Assembly (NCBI GenBank): GCA_030537875.1
Contig: JAUNVC010000005.1
Location: 1-64,000 of the forward strand
DNA length: 64,000 nucleotides
Source: Tissierellia bacterium
GTDB taxonomy: Bacteria; Bacillota; Clostridia; Tissierellales; Peptoniphilaceae
Direction of reading: 5' to 3'
Positions 1 through 10,294 of the stretch are shown here, piece by piece. Made by a program: the position numbers and the translations under genes. Below the pieces are notes generated by a model. That model worked only from the letters and a program-made list of their open reading frames with translations, made no database searches and was not told the DNA's origin. Position 1 is the stretch's first letter. Each line of letters starts with the position of its first letter.

Positions 1-1
1 C

Positions 2-59
2 TTGCTCCTCCTTCATAATATCTATTCACGATTATAGCATAAGTAAACCATCATTGCAA
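2..59 (-). promoter_or_regulatory. Promoter and RBS of a gene beyond the left edge
   Basis: On the minus strand a -35 TTGCAA (54-59) is followed after 17 nt by a -10 TATAAT (31-36), preceded by TG in the extended -10 position. An AAGGAGGAG ribosome binding site lies at about 4-12, so a coding sequence should start just outside the window. In many Firmicutes spoVT follows mfd here, but that identity is only inference from synteny. Confidence 0.6.
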
Positions 60-69
60 GATTTATCCA

Positions 70-975
70 TTATTTCCCTGCAAATTTCTTGAAAACTTTT
101 ACTTCTGCTTTTGCTCGTATCGTTTCTATATATTTTTCAAAATCTCTATGGATTGCCGACCGGTAAACATCCTCTTTCAACGAAGAGAAATCTTCCTGTT
201 TTTCGTCTAAATGCAAGATGTAATATCCCTCTTCCCCTTCTATGATTCTTGCCTTCCCCTTGGGTTCCATTGCTTGAACAGCCTCGTCTAGGGCTTTTTC
301 CCGATCTCCTAAGTGATAGTTTTCAATTTTCCCTCCTTCTGTAGCCGACAGCACATCCTTGCTATGCAATATGGCCAATTCTTCAAAGGGACGAAAAGAT
401 TGATAAATTTCTTCTGCTTCATCCTTTGTATCAACTAAGATAAGTCGAATAGAATATTTGTAAAATTTTTCCTTGTGTTCTTCAAAAACTTTTTCTAATT
501 CTTTATCACTCAATTCATGAGTTTGCGCAAAGGCATCTTTCAATAAACCGAGAGAATATTCTTCCCGAAGTGCATCATCAAACAAGGACTCTTGAATACC
601 TGCGCTTTTTAAAAATGCTGCAAATTCCTCTTGTCCACCCAATGCTTCGATTTTTTCATCTTTAAAATGTTGTAAATCTTTTTCTGTTATGGAGATACCT
701 TGATTCGTTAATTCTCTATCTATAAGTTTTCTAAGAATCAACTTCTCAAGCACGCCCTTTTCTATGGTTAAATTTTGTTTATTTTTGTCTTCTTCCGTCA
801 ATTGATCCCACTGATCTTTCAATTCCGTTTTGTACATGGTTTCATAGAAATCAAACTCTCTTTGAAAGGCATCTGTAGTAATATCCTGATCAAACACTCT
901 AGCTACAACTCCTTCCGGAGCAGTTTGACAGCCTATTAAGAAGAAAACACAAATACATATAACAATTTTACGCAT
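70..975 (-). CDS. PrsA/SurA-type peptidylprolyl isomerase lipoprotein
   Basis: This is a predicted membrane-anchored extracytoplasmic foldase of 301 residues. The start at 975 is chosen because GGAGG lies 5 nt upstream; a longer reading to 1002 has no such site. Residues 1-16 form a lipoprotein signal ending in the lipobox LIGC, with Cys16 as the lipidated residue. A SurA/PrsA-like helical N-terminal region follows, then a parvulin (rotamase) domain near residues 170-265 with the family pattern around IRLILVDTKDEAEEIY and GEEGYYILHLDEK. It lies 17 nt downstream of mfd and is probably co-transcribed with it. Proteins of this family fold secreted enzymes at the cell surface. The exact substrate is unknown. 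Confidence 0.85.
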   Translation of the reverse strand: MRKIVICICVFFLIGCQTAPEGVVARVFDQDITTDAFQREFDFYETMYKTELKDQWDQLTEEDKNKQNLTIEKGVLEKLILRKLIDRELTNQGISITEKDLQHFKDEKIEALGGQEEFAAFLKSAGIQESLFDDALREEYSLGLLKDAFAQTHELSDKELEKVFEEHKEKFYKYSIRLILVDTKDEAEEIYQSFRPFEELAILHSKDVLSATEGGKIENYHLGDREKALDEAVQAMEPKGKARIIEGEEGYYILHLDEKQEDFSSLKEDVYRSAIHRDFEKYIETIRAKAEVKVFKKFAGK

Positions 976-992
976 AACTACCTCCTGCCATA

Positions 993-3900
993 TTATACAC
1001 AATTCTTATCTGATTTTAAACCTATGTCGTGAAAAAAATTCAAAAGTTCTTTCACCGGATCTTTCTCCACTCGGAAGCGTAAAATAGGAAGTTTCCCATC
1101 AAATACAACCCTATTATTATATTCATTCAAGATGGTTTGCATATTTACTTTGTCTAAAAACTCGGGATGAAATTCAAGTTTTACAAGGTTTCTTCTTTGG
1201 GAAACACTCTCAATGGATAGATGGGAAGCCATATTCTTTAGCACACCTATATACATGAGGTTTTCAACCTCTCTGGGCAAATCCCCAAAACGATCAATGA
1301 GTTCATCGGTAAAGCTGTCCTTATCCGACAGAGTTTCCAGTGCAGAAATCCGCCGATACACTTCCATGCGACGTGTTTCATCTGGTAAGTACCATTGGGG
1401 CAACGCGCTTTCCACTTCCAAATCAATTCTAGTTTCGATTGTGGGCTCTACAACTTCTCCTTTACTTTCCTTAACAGCCATTTTTAGATACTTCATATAA
1501 AGCTCGTATCCTATTTGCTCCATATGACCGTGTTGACGTAGGCCCAACACATTGCCTGCTCCCCGCAATTCCAAATCTCGCATGGCAATCTTATACCCAC
1601 TCCCAAAGTCTGTGAATTCTTTCATTGCCATCAGGCGTTTGGATGCTTTTTCAGAAAGGGGTTGAGTGCCTTCATAGGTAAAATAAGCATAGGCCAAGCG
1701 ATTGCTCCGTCCTACCCTGCCACGAAGCTGATATAAGGTAGATAAGCCAAGTCGTTCCGCTCCATAGACGATGAGGGTGTTGACATTGGCAACGTCCATC
1801 CCCGTTTCAATAATGGTGGAACTGACCAAACAATCAAATTCCCCAACTATGAATTGATGAAAGATGGTCTCCAAGGTTCGTTCCGGCATCTGTCCGTGGG
1901 CTATGGCAAAGGTTGCTTCCGGGACAATCCTTCTCAAATCCTCTGCCATTTTTTCCATGGAACGTACATCATTATATAGAAAATATACTTGTCCTCCTCG
2001 ATGTATTTCCTTTAAAATTGCACTACGAATCACAGATAACTCGTAGGGGAGCACATAGGTTTGGACTGGATATCGATTCTGTGGTGGCTCTTCCAACACA
2101 GAAAGAGAACGTATACCTGACAATGACATGGAGAGTGTCCTTGGAATGGGAGTGGCTGACAATGTAAGAACATCGATGGTTTTTGTCATCTGCTTAATCC
2201 GTTCCTTATGACGGACCCCGAAGCGTTGTTCCTCATCCACAATCAAAAGACCCAGGTCTTTAAATTTTACATCCTTGCTCAATAGGCGATGGGTTCCTAT
2301 GATCATGTCAACAGTTCCAGCCTTGACCTCCTTCAAGGTTTGATCAATTTCTTTTTTGGTGCGAAAGCGACTCACATTTCGTATGGTGATGGGAAAGTTT
2401 TTAAATCTTTCCATTGCTGTTTTTGTATGCTGATCACTCAATAAGGTCGTTGGTGTTAAAAAAGCAACCTGCTTTCCGTCCATGATGGCCTTAAAAGCTG
2501 CTCGGAATGCAACCTCCGTCTTCCCATACCCTACATCACCTAGGAGCAACCGATCCATCGGATGGATGGATTCCATATCGGTTTTAATCTCGTCGGTTGC
2601 AAGAATCTGGCCATCGGTTTCCTCGAAAGGAAATCCATCTTCAAATTCTCTCTGCCATGGAGTGTCTTTAGAAAAGGGATGTCCTTCAATTTGCATACGT
2701 CCAGCATAGAGTTCGATCAAATCTTTTGCCATTTCTTCTATGGCTTTTTTGCTTCTCTCCTTTGTCTTCTGCCATTGCGGACTATAGAGGGTATGGATTT
2801 TCGGTTTGGCACCGTCTTTTGACATGAACGTATCGATTAGGTTCATGTTTTCAACGGGAACATATAACTTGTCCGTGCCTTTGTAGTGAATTTCTAAGTA
2901 ATCCTTCTTGATGCCTTTGACTTCCAAAGTGATGATACCTTCAAATACCCCAGCACCATGATCCTCATGAATGACATAATCTCCCTTCGATAAATCGGAG
3001 ATACGCAAGGTGGACTTCTTTTTTCCCTTGGTAGGTTTTCTTTTTCGTTGGCTTCCAAAAATATTTTCAGCACCAAAAAAGACCAACTTCTCATCGGGCA
3101 GGGCAAAGCCTTCATTCAAATCCTCCCGACAAATTTGAACGATCCCACTTTCATCGCTTTTCCCCATGGTATAAGAAATGCCATGGGACGTAAGAGAATC
3201 CGTCGCTGCATCAATCCTCTCTTGTTTCGTTAGTCCATAATAGACTTGATATCCATTCGAGAGATAGGATTTAACCAAATCAGCAATATGACCAAAATCT
3301 CTATGATAATTATCCAAACTTTGAAATCGAATGGTTTCTTTGGCTCCATCTACGTGGAAAAGCTCCTGATCCATATATTGAATCCATATGCTATCCTTAC
3401 AGATTCTTTGGTCTGCGAAAGGATCTCGAATCAATTTCCTCTCTACCCCAGAAGTCAAGATTTCTCCAGAAAGATACAAATCTTCTCGATCCATATCTTC
3501 AAATTGATAGGTTCTGTTCAGTTCCTCCATGGATCGGTGGGGATCATAAAATACCAACGGTCTCTTCGCCTGCTCAAAGAAAAAACTTTTTCCATGGGAG
3601 GGAAAATAATCGTACAAAATCTCGCGTTCTTGAAAAAACATGTTTTCCTTTAAAGCAGAGAGATACCCTAAAAACTTATCTTCCTTCGGAGATGGCTTGT
3701 TGGACCATTCTTCTTCCAAATTCTGTAATACATCCCGCCCTATCTCGTCGGTCAAAAGAAGTTCTCTAGCTGGAAAGATACGACAAGAATCCAAGTGCGA
3801 AAAAGAAAGACGGGTATCTGGATCTACCTCACGGATGGTGTCGATTTCCTCATCAAAAAATTCAATCCGCAGGATGGAGTCCCGATCTACGGGAAATATA

Positions 3901-4430
3901 TCTAAAATTCCCCCTCGTATTGTAAATTCTCCTCGACTTTCAACTTGACCCGTCCTATCATAACCTGCTTCGACCAACCGCTTTAGAAGTGTATCCCTAT
4001 CGTACTCCTCTCCACGACGCAACGCAATGACTTGTCCTTCATACACTCCCCAATCCATCACTGGTTCAAGCAAAGTATATAAGCTCATGGTTAATAACGG
4101 TGCTTTCCCTTCCATTACCTCTCGAATGATTTGAAGTCGACGATGCATGGTTTCATTATCAATCACTTTTATATCGTAGTACACCTTGTCTCGGGGTGGA
4201 AGATAGCGACAAGTAAGATTCATATTACGAAACTTCGCTTCCAAGTCCTTCGCTTCTTTTTCCGTAGGTAGGACCAAAATGGGGAGATTCTCTTGATTGG
4301 AAAAAACGGCAGCACAAATTTGTGCCAATCCATTGAATGGCACACCACTGAGAATGAAAGACTCTTTATTTTGTAGAGACTTATCCAAGGCTTTTATTGG
4401 GCCGATGTTTTGTAAAGATTCTCTAATCAT
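993..4430 (-). CDS. mfd: Transcription-repair coupling factor Mfd
   Basis: Mfd is an ATP-driven translocase that removes RNA polymerase stalled at DNA lesions and recruits UvrA. The 1145-residue product has the usual length and order: a UvrB-like N-terminal region (about 1-350), a CarD-like RNA polymerase interaction domain (about 470-540, [16 protein letters not shown]), a RecG-like helicase core with Walker [10 protein letters not shown] and DEEQ box ([13 protein letters not shown]), the TRG-type segment ending in LRGRVGRS, and the C-terminal TRCF domain. An ATG at 4430 is preferred over an upstream TTG at 4439. No clear Shine-Dalgarno site precedes either, because the space is filled by the hairpin that ends pth. 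Confidence 0.97.
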   Translation of the reverse strand: MIRESLQNIGPIKALDKSLQNKESFILSGVPFNGLAQICAAVFSNQENLPILVLPTEKEAKDLEAKFRNMNLTCRYLPPRDKVYYDIKVIDNETMHRRLQIIREVMEGKAPLLTMSLYTLLEPVMDWGVYEGQVIALRRGEEYDRDTLLKRLVEAGYDRTGQVESRGEFTIRGGILDIFPVDRDSILRIEFFDEEIDTIREVDPDTRLSFSHLDSCRIFPARELLLTDEIGRDVLQNLEEEWSNKPSPKEDKFLGYLSALKENMFFQEREILYDYFPSHGKSFFFEQAKRPLVFYDPHRSMEELNRTYQFEDMDREDLYLSGEILTSGVERKLIRDPFADQRICKDSIWIQYMDQELFHVDGAKETIRFQSLDNYHRDFGHIADLVKSYLSNGYQVYYGLTKQERIDAATDSLTSHGISYTMGKSDESGIVQICREDLNEGFALPDEKLVFFGAENIFGSQRKRKPTKGKKKSTLRISDLSKGDYVIHEDHGAGVFEGIITLEVKGIKKDYLEIHYKGTDKLYVPVENMNLIDTFMSKDGAKPKIHTLYSPQWQKTKERSKKAIEEMAKDLIELYAGRMQIEGHPFSKDTPWQREFEDGFPFEETDGQILATDEIKTDMESIHPMDRLLLGDVGYGKTEVAFRAAFKAIMDGKQVAFLTPTTLLSDQHTKTAMERFKNFPITIRNVSRFRTKKEIDQTLKEVKAGTVDMIIGTHRLLSKDVKFKDLGLLIVDEEQRFGVRHKERIKQMTKTIDVLTLSATPIPRTLSMSLSGIRSLSVLEEPPQNRYPVQTYVLPYELSVIRSAILKEIHRGGQVYFLYNDVRSMEKMAEDLRRIVPEATFAIAHGQMPERTLETIFHQFIVGEFDCLVSSTIIETGMDVANVNTLIVYGAERLGLSTLYQLRGRVGRSNRLAYAYFTYEGTQPLSEKASKRLMAMKEFTDFGSGYKIAMRDLELRGAGNVLGLRQHGHMEQIGYELYMKYLKMAVKESKGEVVEPTIETRIDLEVESALPQWYLPDETRRMEVYRRISALETLSDKDSFTDELIDRFGDLPREVENLMYIGVLKNMASHLSIESVSQRRNLVKLEFHPEFLDKVNMQTILNEYNNRVVFDGKLPILRFRVEKDPVKELLNFFHDIGLKSDKNCV

Positions 4431-4437
4431 TTTTCTC

Positions 4438-4463
4438 AAAAAGAAACCCGACTATTCGGGTTT
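4438..4463 (-). terminator. Intrinsic terminator hairpin between pth and mfd
   Basis: On the minus strand an 8-bp perfect stem (AAACCCGA / TCGGGTTT, loop ATAG, 4444-4463) is followed by five T residues. The 5' arm contains the last codons of pth and the loop contains its TAG stop. The mfd ATG follows 13 nt beyond the hairpin, so mfd must be expressed by read-through or from a promoter inside pth. Confidence 0.7.
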
Positions 4464-5021
4464 TCCGTTGTATTTATTCATGGCCAAGTCAATTCCCTCC
4501 GTACAATAGACTTCAAGGGCAGCAATGGCTCGATCGATTAAATCATCAATGATGGGATCCTCTTCCTTGCTGGGACGAGACAAGACAAAATCAGCCAAAT
4601 CTCTGTCTCGCATGAACTTCCCAACCCCCAATTTCATTTTGGGATAATCATCCGTATGAAGATGTTGAAAGATGGAACGCAGTCCATTGTGGGTTCCTTT
4701 ATTTGCATTCTTTCGAATACGAAGCATCCCCAGTTCAATCTCCACATCATCCACAACAACCATCAGATCTTCCAAAGGAAGTTTATAGAAATCCATCACT
4801 TCTCGCACCGCAACACCACTTAAATTCATAAATGTCATGGGTTTTACCAAGATGATTTTTTCTGTACCCAAACGAAGCTCACCCACCAGAGACTGAAATT
4901 GTGCTTTATGAATATCAATTCCATGAAGATGAGCCCATTTATCCAGTACCATAAACCCTATATTATGCCGTGTCGGGGCATATTTACTGCCGGGATTTCC
5001 AAGACCTACAATAATTTTCAT
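4452..5021 (-). CDS. pth: Peptidyl-tRNA hydrolase
   Basis: Pth hydrolyses peptidyl-tRNA dropped from ribosomes, releasing free tRNA. The 189-residue protein matches the family length. It begins with VGLGNPGSKYAPTRHNIGF, which holds the catalytic His of the RHN motif, and also has KPMTFMNLSG and the VVDDVEIELG segment. Its ATG overlaps the TAA of prs by one base (TAATG), which suggests translational coupling. The prs-pth-mfd order is conserved in Firmicutes. Confidence 0.97.
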   Translation of the reverse strand: MKIIVGLGNPGSKYAPTRHNIGFMVLDKWAHLHGIDIHKAQFQSLVGELRLGTEKIILVKPMTFMNLSGVAVREVMDFYKLPLEDLMVVVDDVEIELGMLRIRKNANKGTHNGLRSIFQHLHTDDYPKMKLGVGKFMRDRDLADFVLSRPSKEEDPIIDDLIDRAIAALEVYCTEGIDLAMNKYNGKPE

Positions 5022-5968
5022 TATTTGAAAATGGAGCTAATGGATTGGTTTTTATTGATGATGGAAATGGCTTTTGCAATCTTGGGAGCCACGGTCACTA
5101 CTTTAATTTTCGTACGCACCGCATCATTGTCCGGTAGGGGGATTGTATCCGTGATGATAAACTCTTTCATAGAGCTATCCAAGATTCTTTGGATGGCCGG
5201 ACCACTGAGCACTCCATGTACAGCACAACCATAGACCTCTTTGGCACCCATCTCATCAAGCTTTGCAGCAGCTTGACACATGGTTCCTGCAGTGTCAATG
5301 ATATCATCCACTAGAATACAGGTTTTTCCTTCCACATCTCCAATAATATTCATCACTTCACTTACATTGGCTTTCGGTCTTCTCTTTTCAATGATGGCAA
5401 TGGGGACTCCGAGTAAATTGGCAAAATTTCTGGCACGAGTTACACCGCCCAAATCCGGACTGACCACTACGCCATCTTCCAAATTCATTGGACGAAAATA
5501 ATCGGCTAACTCTGCCATGGCGGATAGGTGATCTACGGGAATATCAAAATAGCCTTGTATCTGTCCCGCGTGTAGATCCATGGTAACCACACGGTCGGCA
5601 CCAGCTTTTTCCAAAATGTTGGCAACCAACTTTGCCGTAATAGGTTCGCGAGATTTGGTTTTTCTATCTTGTCGTGCGTAGCCATAGTATGGGAGCACGG
5701 CATTGATTCTGCCCGCACTGGCTCTCTTACAAGCATCAATTAAAATCAATAGTTCCATGAGGTTATCATTTACAGGACTATGGGTTGGCTGTACGATATA
5801 AACGTCATAGCCTCGTACAGTTTCCTTAATATTTACGTTGATTTCACCGTCAGAAAAGGTTGTGACATCACAATCTCCCATTTCCAAATCCAGTGAGTTA
5901 CATACAGAACGGACAAAGTCCCTATTGGCATTTCCTGTAAATACCTTAATCCCCTCATAATTCTTCAT
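5021..5968 (-). CDS. prs: Ribose-phosphate pyrophosphokinase
   Basis: PRPP synthetase transfers pyrophosphate from ATP to ribose 5-phosphate, supplying PRPP for nucleotide, NAD, His and Trp synthesis. The 315-residue class I enzyme shows the catalytic loop region, the divalent metal and ATP segment DLHAGQIQGYFDIPVDHL, and the PRPP-binding loop ILVDDIIDTAGT. I chose the ATG at 5968 because AAGGGGG sits 6 nt upstream; an ATG at 5974 abuts the ribosome binding site. The start lies inside the end of glmU (14-nt overlap). It provides PRPP for the pyrE product further along the window. Confidence 0.97.
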   Translation of the reverse strand: MKNYEGIKVFTGNANRDFVRSVCNSLDLEMGDCDVTTFSDGEINVNIKETVRGYDVYIVQPTHSPVNDNLMELLILIDACKRASAGRINAVLPYYGYARQDRKTKSREPITAKLVANILEKAGADRVVTMDLHAGQIQGYFDIPVDHLSAMAELADYFRPMNLEDGVVVSPDLGGVTRARNFANLLGVPIAIIEKRRPKANVSEVMNIIGDVEGKTCILVDDIIDTAGTMCQAAAKLDEMGAKEVYGCAVHGVLSGPAIQRILDSSMKEFIITDTIPLPDNDAVRTKIKVVTVAPKIAKAISIINKNQSISSIFK

Positions 5969-7349
5969 GTTCATCCCCCTTGTGTAATCCTTTTTTTATG
6001 ACCCAATCTTTTTTCTTTATGAGCGGAGCCCGTTCAATGGCCAGAGCATCTTCTTCCACATCCTCTGACACGGTGGATCCCGCTGCAATAAATGCATTTT
6101 TGTGTACGGTGACCGGTGCTACCAAATTGACATTGGAGCCCACAAAACCATAATCTTCCACAATGGTTCTGTGTTTATTCTTTCCATCATAATTGACAAA
6201 GATAACACCACAACCAATGTTTACTCCCTTGCCTACATCACCGTCACCAATATAAGCAAGATGTCCTGCTTTTGACCCCTCTCCCATGGTGGCATTTTTT
6301 ACCTCCACAAAATTCCCAATTTTTACTCGATCTAAAATCTTGGTTCCCGGTCGAGTGTGGGAATAGGGACCAAACTTTATCTCATTTCCCAATTCTGATG
6401 ACTCAAGAAAAGAATGGGTAATCTGACAATTTTTACCGATGATAGAATCCTTCACGGTGGAATTTTCCAAAATGGTTCCTTTACCAATGCGACAAGGTCC
6501 AGAAATTTCCACATACCCACGAAGCTCCACATCATTTTCAATCACTGCACATTTATCAATTTGCACAAGATCGGGATGGGTAATCGTAACGCCATCTTTC
6601 CTTCGGCGAGAAATCTCTCTTTTTTTCATCACTTGCTCACAAAGATATAAATCTTCTCGGTCATTGACCCCCAAAATAATATCTTGGTCTTCCGTTGTAT
6701 GACAGATAACTTTGAGCCCTTGCTCTCGAGCTAGAGAAATGGTGTCGGTCAAGAGATATTCTCCCTTTGTATTCTTAGTGGTTAACTTATTGATGGTACT
6801 ATGAAGAGCCGTACCTTTGAAAAGAAAGATGCCCGAATTTACCTCGTTGCTGTAGGAACGGGTGGGATCCAAATCTTTCTGTTCTACAATAGCAATAAAT
6901 TCCCCGTTTTCTCTCACAATTCTTCCATAGGCGCGGGGATCTTCTAGTACAGCAGACAAAACAGTAATATCCGCTTCTTCCTGGAGATGTTCTTCCATCA
7001 TCTCCGCCAAAAGGTCACCATTTAGTAAGGGAGTATCACCAAAGACAACGACGACATGGTCCTCGGGTTGCACATATTCTTGACATAGTTGGACAGCATA
7101 GCCTGTGCCATAGGGTTTATTCTCCCCAAGTTCCTGACTAACAATGGTGCAGGGACATGACCCCAACTCCTTTTCAACGGCTTCTCTATTTCTTCCAAGC
7201 ACAGCAATGATTTCGTCAAATCCACCATTTTTTACTGCATCCAATACATGCTGAATTAAACTGTATCCGCAAATTTTATGCAATACTTTGGTTTTTTCTG
7301 ACTTCATGCGTGTGCCTTCTCCGGCAGCTAAAATTATGGCTTTTAACAT
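5955..7349 (-). CDS. glmU: Bifunctional UDP-GlcNAc pyrophosphorylase / glucosamine-1-phosphate acetyltransferase
   Basis: GlmU makes UDP-GlcNAc for peptidoglycan and other envelope polymers. The N-terminal uridyltransferase domain (about 1-230) begins with the signature LAAGEGTRMKSEKTKVLH. From about residue 255 there are left-handed beta-helix hexapeptide repeats (for example IGKGTILENSTV and IGNFVEVKNATM) that form the acetyltransferase domain. The length of 464 fits the family. An ATG at 7349 with AAGGATG upstream is preferred over a GTG at 7355. The gene starts 3 nt after the preceding YcxB-like gene, so it is part of the asnS-leuS-glmU-prs operon. The purR-spoVG pair often found nearby in Bacilli is absent. 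Confidence 0.97.
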   Translation of the reverse strand: MLKAIILAAGEGTRMKSEKTKVLHKICGYSLIQHVLDAVKNGGFDEIIAVLGRNREAVEKELGSCPCTIVSQELGENKPYGTGYAVQLCQEYVQPEDHVVVVFGDTPLLNGDLLAEMMEEHLQEEADITVLSAVLEDPRAYGRIVRENGEFIAIVEQKDLDPTRSYSNEVNSGIFLFKGTALHSTINKLTTKNTKGEYLLTDTISLAREQGLKVICHTTEDQDIILGVNDREDLYLCEQVMKKREISRRRKDGVTITHPDLVQIDKCAVIENDVELRGYVEISGPCRIGKGTILENSTVKDSIIGKNCQITHSFLESSELGNEIKFGPYSHTRPGTKILDRVKIGNFVEVKNATMGEGSKAGHLAYIGDGDVGKGVNIGCGVIFVNYDGKNKHRTIVEDYGFVGSNVNLVAPVTVHKNAFIAAGSTVSEDVEEDALAIERAPLIKKKDWVIKKGLHKGDEHEEL

Positions 7350-7351
7350 AC

Positions 7352-7876
7352 TCACATCCTTAATGCAATCTGAATTTTAAAATCGATATCGGCTTTGGTT
7401 GCCTCGAAAATCTCATCATTGGGGAAGGCTCTCCTTGGCAAAATAAAATCGAATCCCCCTCCAATAATATAGAGATGATCTTCATCTGTCAAATATAAAT
7501 CCAAGCAATCAAAGAGCGCCGTGAATTCCTCATTGTTTCTCTTGGCAATTAGCCCTCCATCGGTATAATCCACAGTATAAGGATCTAAAAAATGGGGTGA
7601 ATTGGCCATTTTGTTTCGAAACATCTTTTCAACTTTTTTGTTAATCATTCTCTTGAATAGCTTTGGATAAAGAAAAATCCAAACCGCTGACAAAGCCACG
7701 GCAAATATGACGAGAGGAATGCGAATCGGTCTTCCCATGAGAACCAAAACCAAGGCCACAATAGGAAGAAGAAGCGTCTGCATCCACATGCTAAATTTTA
7801 CTTGTTTTTCTCTGTGCAGAAGAATGAGAGATACGTTCATGTAATCTTCTAAAATCGGTTCAACTTTAACAGGCAT
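7352..7876 (-). CDS. YcxB-like membrane protein
   Basis: This 174-residue protein has two adjacent hydrophobic segments (about 31-48 and 52-70) and a soluble C-terminal domain. That domain has the YcxB pattern: a strand-rich region ending in YIIGGGFDFILPRRAF followed by an acidic FEATKADI segment. YcxB-family proteins have no established biochemical role. It lies 7 nt after leuS and just before glmU, so it is translated with housekeeping genes, which says little about function. Its assignment rests on the C-terminal pattern and topology only. Confidence 0.6.
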   Translation of the reverse strand: MPVKVEPILEDYMNVSLILLHREKQVKFSMWMQTLLLPIVALVLVLMGRPIRIPLVIFAVALSAVWIFLYPKLFKRMINKKVEKMFRNKMANSPHFLDPYTVDYTDGGLIAKRNNEEFTALFDCLDLYLTDEDHLYIIGGGFDFILPRRAFPNDEIFEATKADIDFKIQIALRM

Positions 7877-7883
7877 GTTCCAC

Positions 7884-10286
7884 CTACTTCACGACCAAGT
7901 TCACAATTTTATTGGGAACATAAATTTTCTTAATCAAAGCCTTCCCATCCATTTCTTTTTTCACTTCATCCAATTCAAATGCCTTGTCCAGTACAGAACT
8001 TTGCCCCTCATCTCTTGAAATCACAAGTCTTGCTTTGAGTTTCCCATTGATTTGCACTGGAATTTCAATGCTATCATCAATGGTCAATTTTTCATCGTAC
8101 CTAGGCCATTGACTTTGGGAAATCTGTTGATCAAATCCAAGTTGTTGATGAAGCTCTTCAGTGATATGGGGTGCGACTGGATTGAGAAGAAGCAATAGGA
8201 CTCGAAACTCCTCTTTGGTGATGGATTCTTTCAAATAAATCTCATTCACCAATGTCATGAGCGCTGCAATGGCCGTATTATGCTTCATGGATTGATAATC
8301 TGATGTGACTTTTTTGATGGTTTTATGGAACGAAGATAGTAATTCCTCACGGATAAAATCTCCCTCTATACACATATTTTCCAATCGTATGACCCGTTCA
8401 ATGAACTTTCTGGCACCACGTAAACCTTCATCACTCCAGGGAGCACTTTTCTCATAATCTCCCATAAACATTTCATACAAACGAAGGGTATCGGCACCAT
8501 ATTCTTGCACATAGGCATCAGGGTTTTTCACGTTGCCTCTGCTTTTACTCATTTTTTCTCCGTTGCTTCCCAGAATCATTCCGTGAGAAATTCTCTTTTT
8601 ATATGGTTCAGGTGTGTTTACGACGCCTATATCATATAAGAATTTATGCCAAAATCTTGAATACAATAGATGAAGGGTCGTATGTTCCATCCCACCATTA
8701 TATAAGTCAACGGGTAGCCAATAATTCATTTTCTTGGAATCGGCCAATGCCGCATCATTGTGAGGGTCGGTGTACCGTAAATAGTACCATGAAGATCCTG
8801 CCCATTGGGGCATGGTGTCCGTTTCTCTGATAGCAGGTTTTCCCGTAATGGGACAGGTGGTGTTCACAAAAGAATCGATGGCAGCCAAGGGGCTTTCTCC
8901 AGTCTCTGTCGGCTCATAAAATTCCACATGGGGAAGCTCCAAAGGCAAGTCCTTTTCATCCATGGGAATCCATTGATCTTCACACCGAATCATGGGAATA
9001 GGTTCGCCCCAATATCTTTGTCTTGAAAAGACCCAGTCTCTCAATTTGTAATTGACCTTCTCTTTTCCGATCCCTTTTTCCTCTAGCTTTTGAATGGTCA
9101 TCTGAATGGCCTCCGGCACTTTCAAACCATTTAAAAAGTCTGAATTGACCAACACTCCATCTACAGCATCGGTATAGGCTTCTTCTTCAATGTTTCCTCC
9201 CGATATGACTTCAATGATGGGCAAATGAAACTCTTTTGCAAAAGCATAATCCCTTGTGTCATGGGCTGGTACACTCATGATGGCACCGGTTCCATAGGTC
9301 ATGAGCACATAGTCACTGATAAAAATGGGCAAATTCTTACCTGTAAATGGATGAATCGCTTCCACCCCTTCCAGAAGTACACCGGTCTTATCTTTTACCA
9401 GCTGGGCCCGTTCAAATTCACTTTTTTTCAATGCTTCCTTTTGATAGACTTGCACTGCATCTTTATTTTTTAATTCCTCCATCCACTGCTCCAATAAGGG
9501 ATGTTCTGGAGAAATGACCAGGTATGTGGAGCCAAAAATCGTATCTGGACGCGTCGTGAAAACCTTAACATTGTCTCCTTTTGTGGTCTTAAAATCAATT
9601 TCTGCTCCGGTGGATCGACCAATCCAATTGGTTTGCTGGGCCTTTACCTTTTCAATATAATCGACCGTGTCTAAGTCATCAATGAGACGTTGGGCATACT
9701 TGGTGATTTTTAGCATCCATTGATTTTTAACTCTATGTTCAACGATGGTGCCACAACGCTCACAACCACCATCAACTACTTCTTCATTGGAAAGTCCAAT
9801 CTTGCAATCGGGACACCAATTGATTTGCATCTCTTTTTTGTAGGCCAGTCCGGCTTCATACAATTTCAAAAAGATCCATTGGGTCCATTTGTAATAGGAC
9901 GGCACTGAAGTGTTGATCTCTCTATTCCAACTGAAACTAAAGCCCAAACTTTTGAGCTGTCTCTTAAAATTTTCGATATTTTGTTCACTTACCACCCGAG
10001 GATCCATTTTGTGCTTAATCGCATACTTTTCCGTAGGTAAACCAAACGCATCAAAACCCATGGGATACAATACATTATATCCCATCATCCTCTTTTGCCT
10101 TGCCACAATGTCCAAGGCCGTATAGGAACGTGGATGGCCCACATGAAGTCCCTCTCCACTTGGATAGGGAAATTCTACCAACACATAATACTTTTCCTTA
10201 GAATAGTCCTCATGGGCATCAAAGGTCTTTTCCTCTTCCCATATCTTTTGCCATTTTTTTTCAATCTCTACATGTCTATAATCCAT
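7884..10286 (-). CDS. leuS: Leucyl-tRNA synthetase
   Basis: LeuS charges tRNA-Leu and edits misactivated amino acids. The 800-residue class I enzyme has the HIGH-type motif in [16 protein letters not shown] (about 40-55), a zinc-type Cys cluster ([21 protein letters not shown]), the CP1 editing domain containing the [11 protein letters not shown] threonine-rich site, and the KMSKS loop in [11 protein letters not shown]. Anticodon-binding and C-terminal domains follow. The start at 10286 has AGGAGAG upstream. It lies 8 nt after asnS and has no leader of its own, so it depends on the asnS promoter or one inside asnS. Confidence 0.98.
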   Translation of the reverse strand: MDYRHVEIEKKWQKIWEEEKTFDAHEDYSKEKYYVLVEFPYPSGEGLHVGHPRSYTALDIVARQKRMMGYNVLYPMGFDAFGLPTEKYAIKHKMDPRVVSEQNIENFKRQLKSLGFSFSWNREINTSVPSYYKWTQWIFLKLYEAGLAYKKEMQINWCPDCKIGLSNEEVVDGGCERCGTIVEHRVKNQWMLKITKYAQRLIDDLDTVDYIEKVKAQQTNWIGRSTGAEIDFKTTKGDNVKVFTTRPDTIFGSTYLVISPEHPLLEQWMEELKNKDAVQVYQKEALKKSEFERAQLVKDKTGVLLEGVEAIHPFTGKNLPIFISDYVLMTYGTGAIMSVPAHDTRDYAFAKEFHLPIIEVISGGNIEEEAYTDAVDGVLVNSDFLNGLKVPEAIQMTIQKLEEKGIGKEKVNYKLRDWVFSRQRYWGEPIPMIRCEDQWIPMDEKDLPLELPHVEFYEPTETGESPLAAIDSFVNTTCPITGKPAIRETDTMPQWAGSSWYYLRYTDPHNDAALADSKKMNYWLPVDLYNGGMEHTTLHLLYSRFWHKFLYDIGVVNTPEPYKKRISHGMILGSNGEKMSKSRGNVKNPDAYVQEYGADTLRLYEMFMGDYEKSAPWSDEGLRGARKFIERVIRLENMCIEGDFIREELLSSFHKTIKKVTSDYQSMKHNTAIAALMTLVNEIYLKESITKEEFRVLLLLLNPVAPHITEELHQQLGFDQQISQSQWPRYDEKLTIDDSIEIPVQINGKLKARLVISRDEGQSSVLDKAFELDEVKKEMDGKALIKKIYVPNKIVNLVVK

Positions 10287-10294
10287 ATTCTCTC

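Noticed and set aside
3246..3948. Plus-strand ORFs of 135 and 102 codons antisense to mfd
   Set aside because: Shadow frames of mfd with no ribosome binding site.
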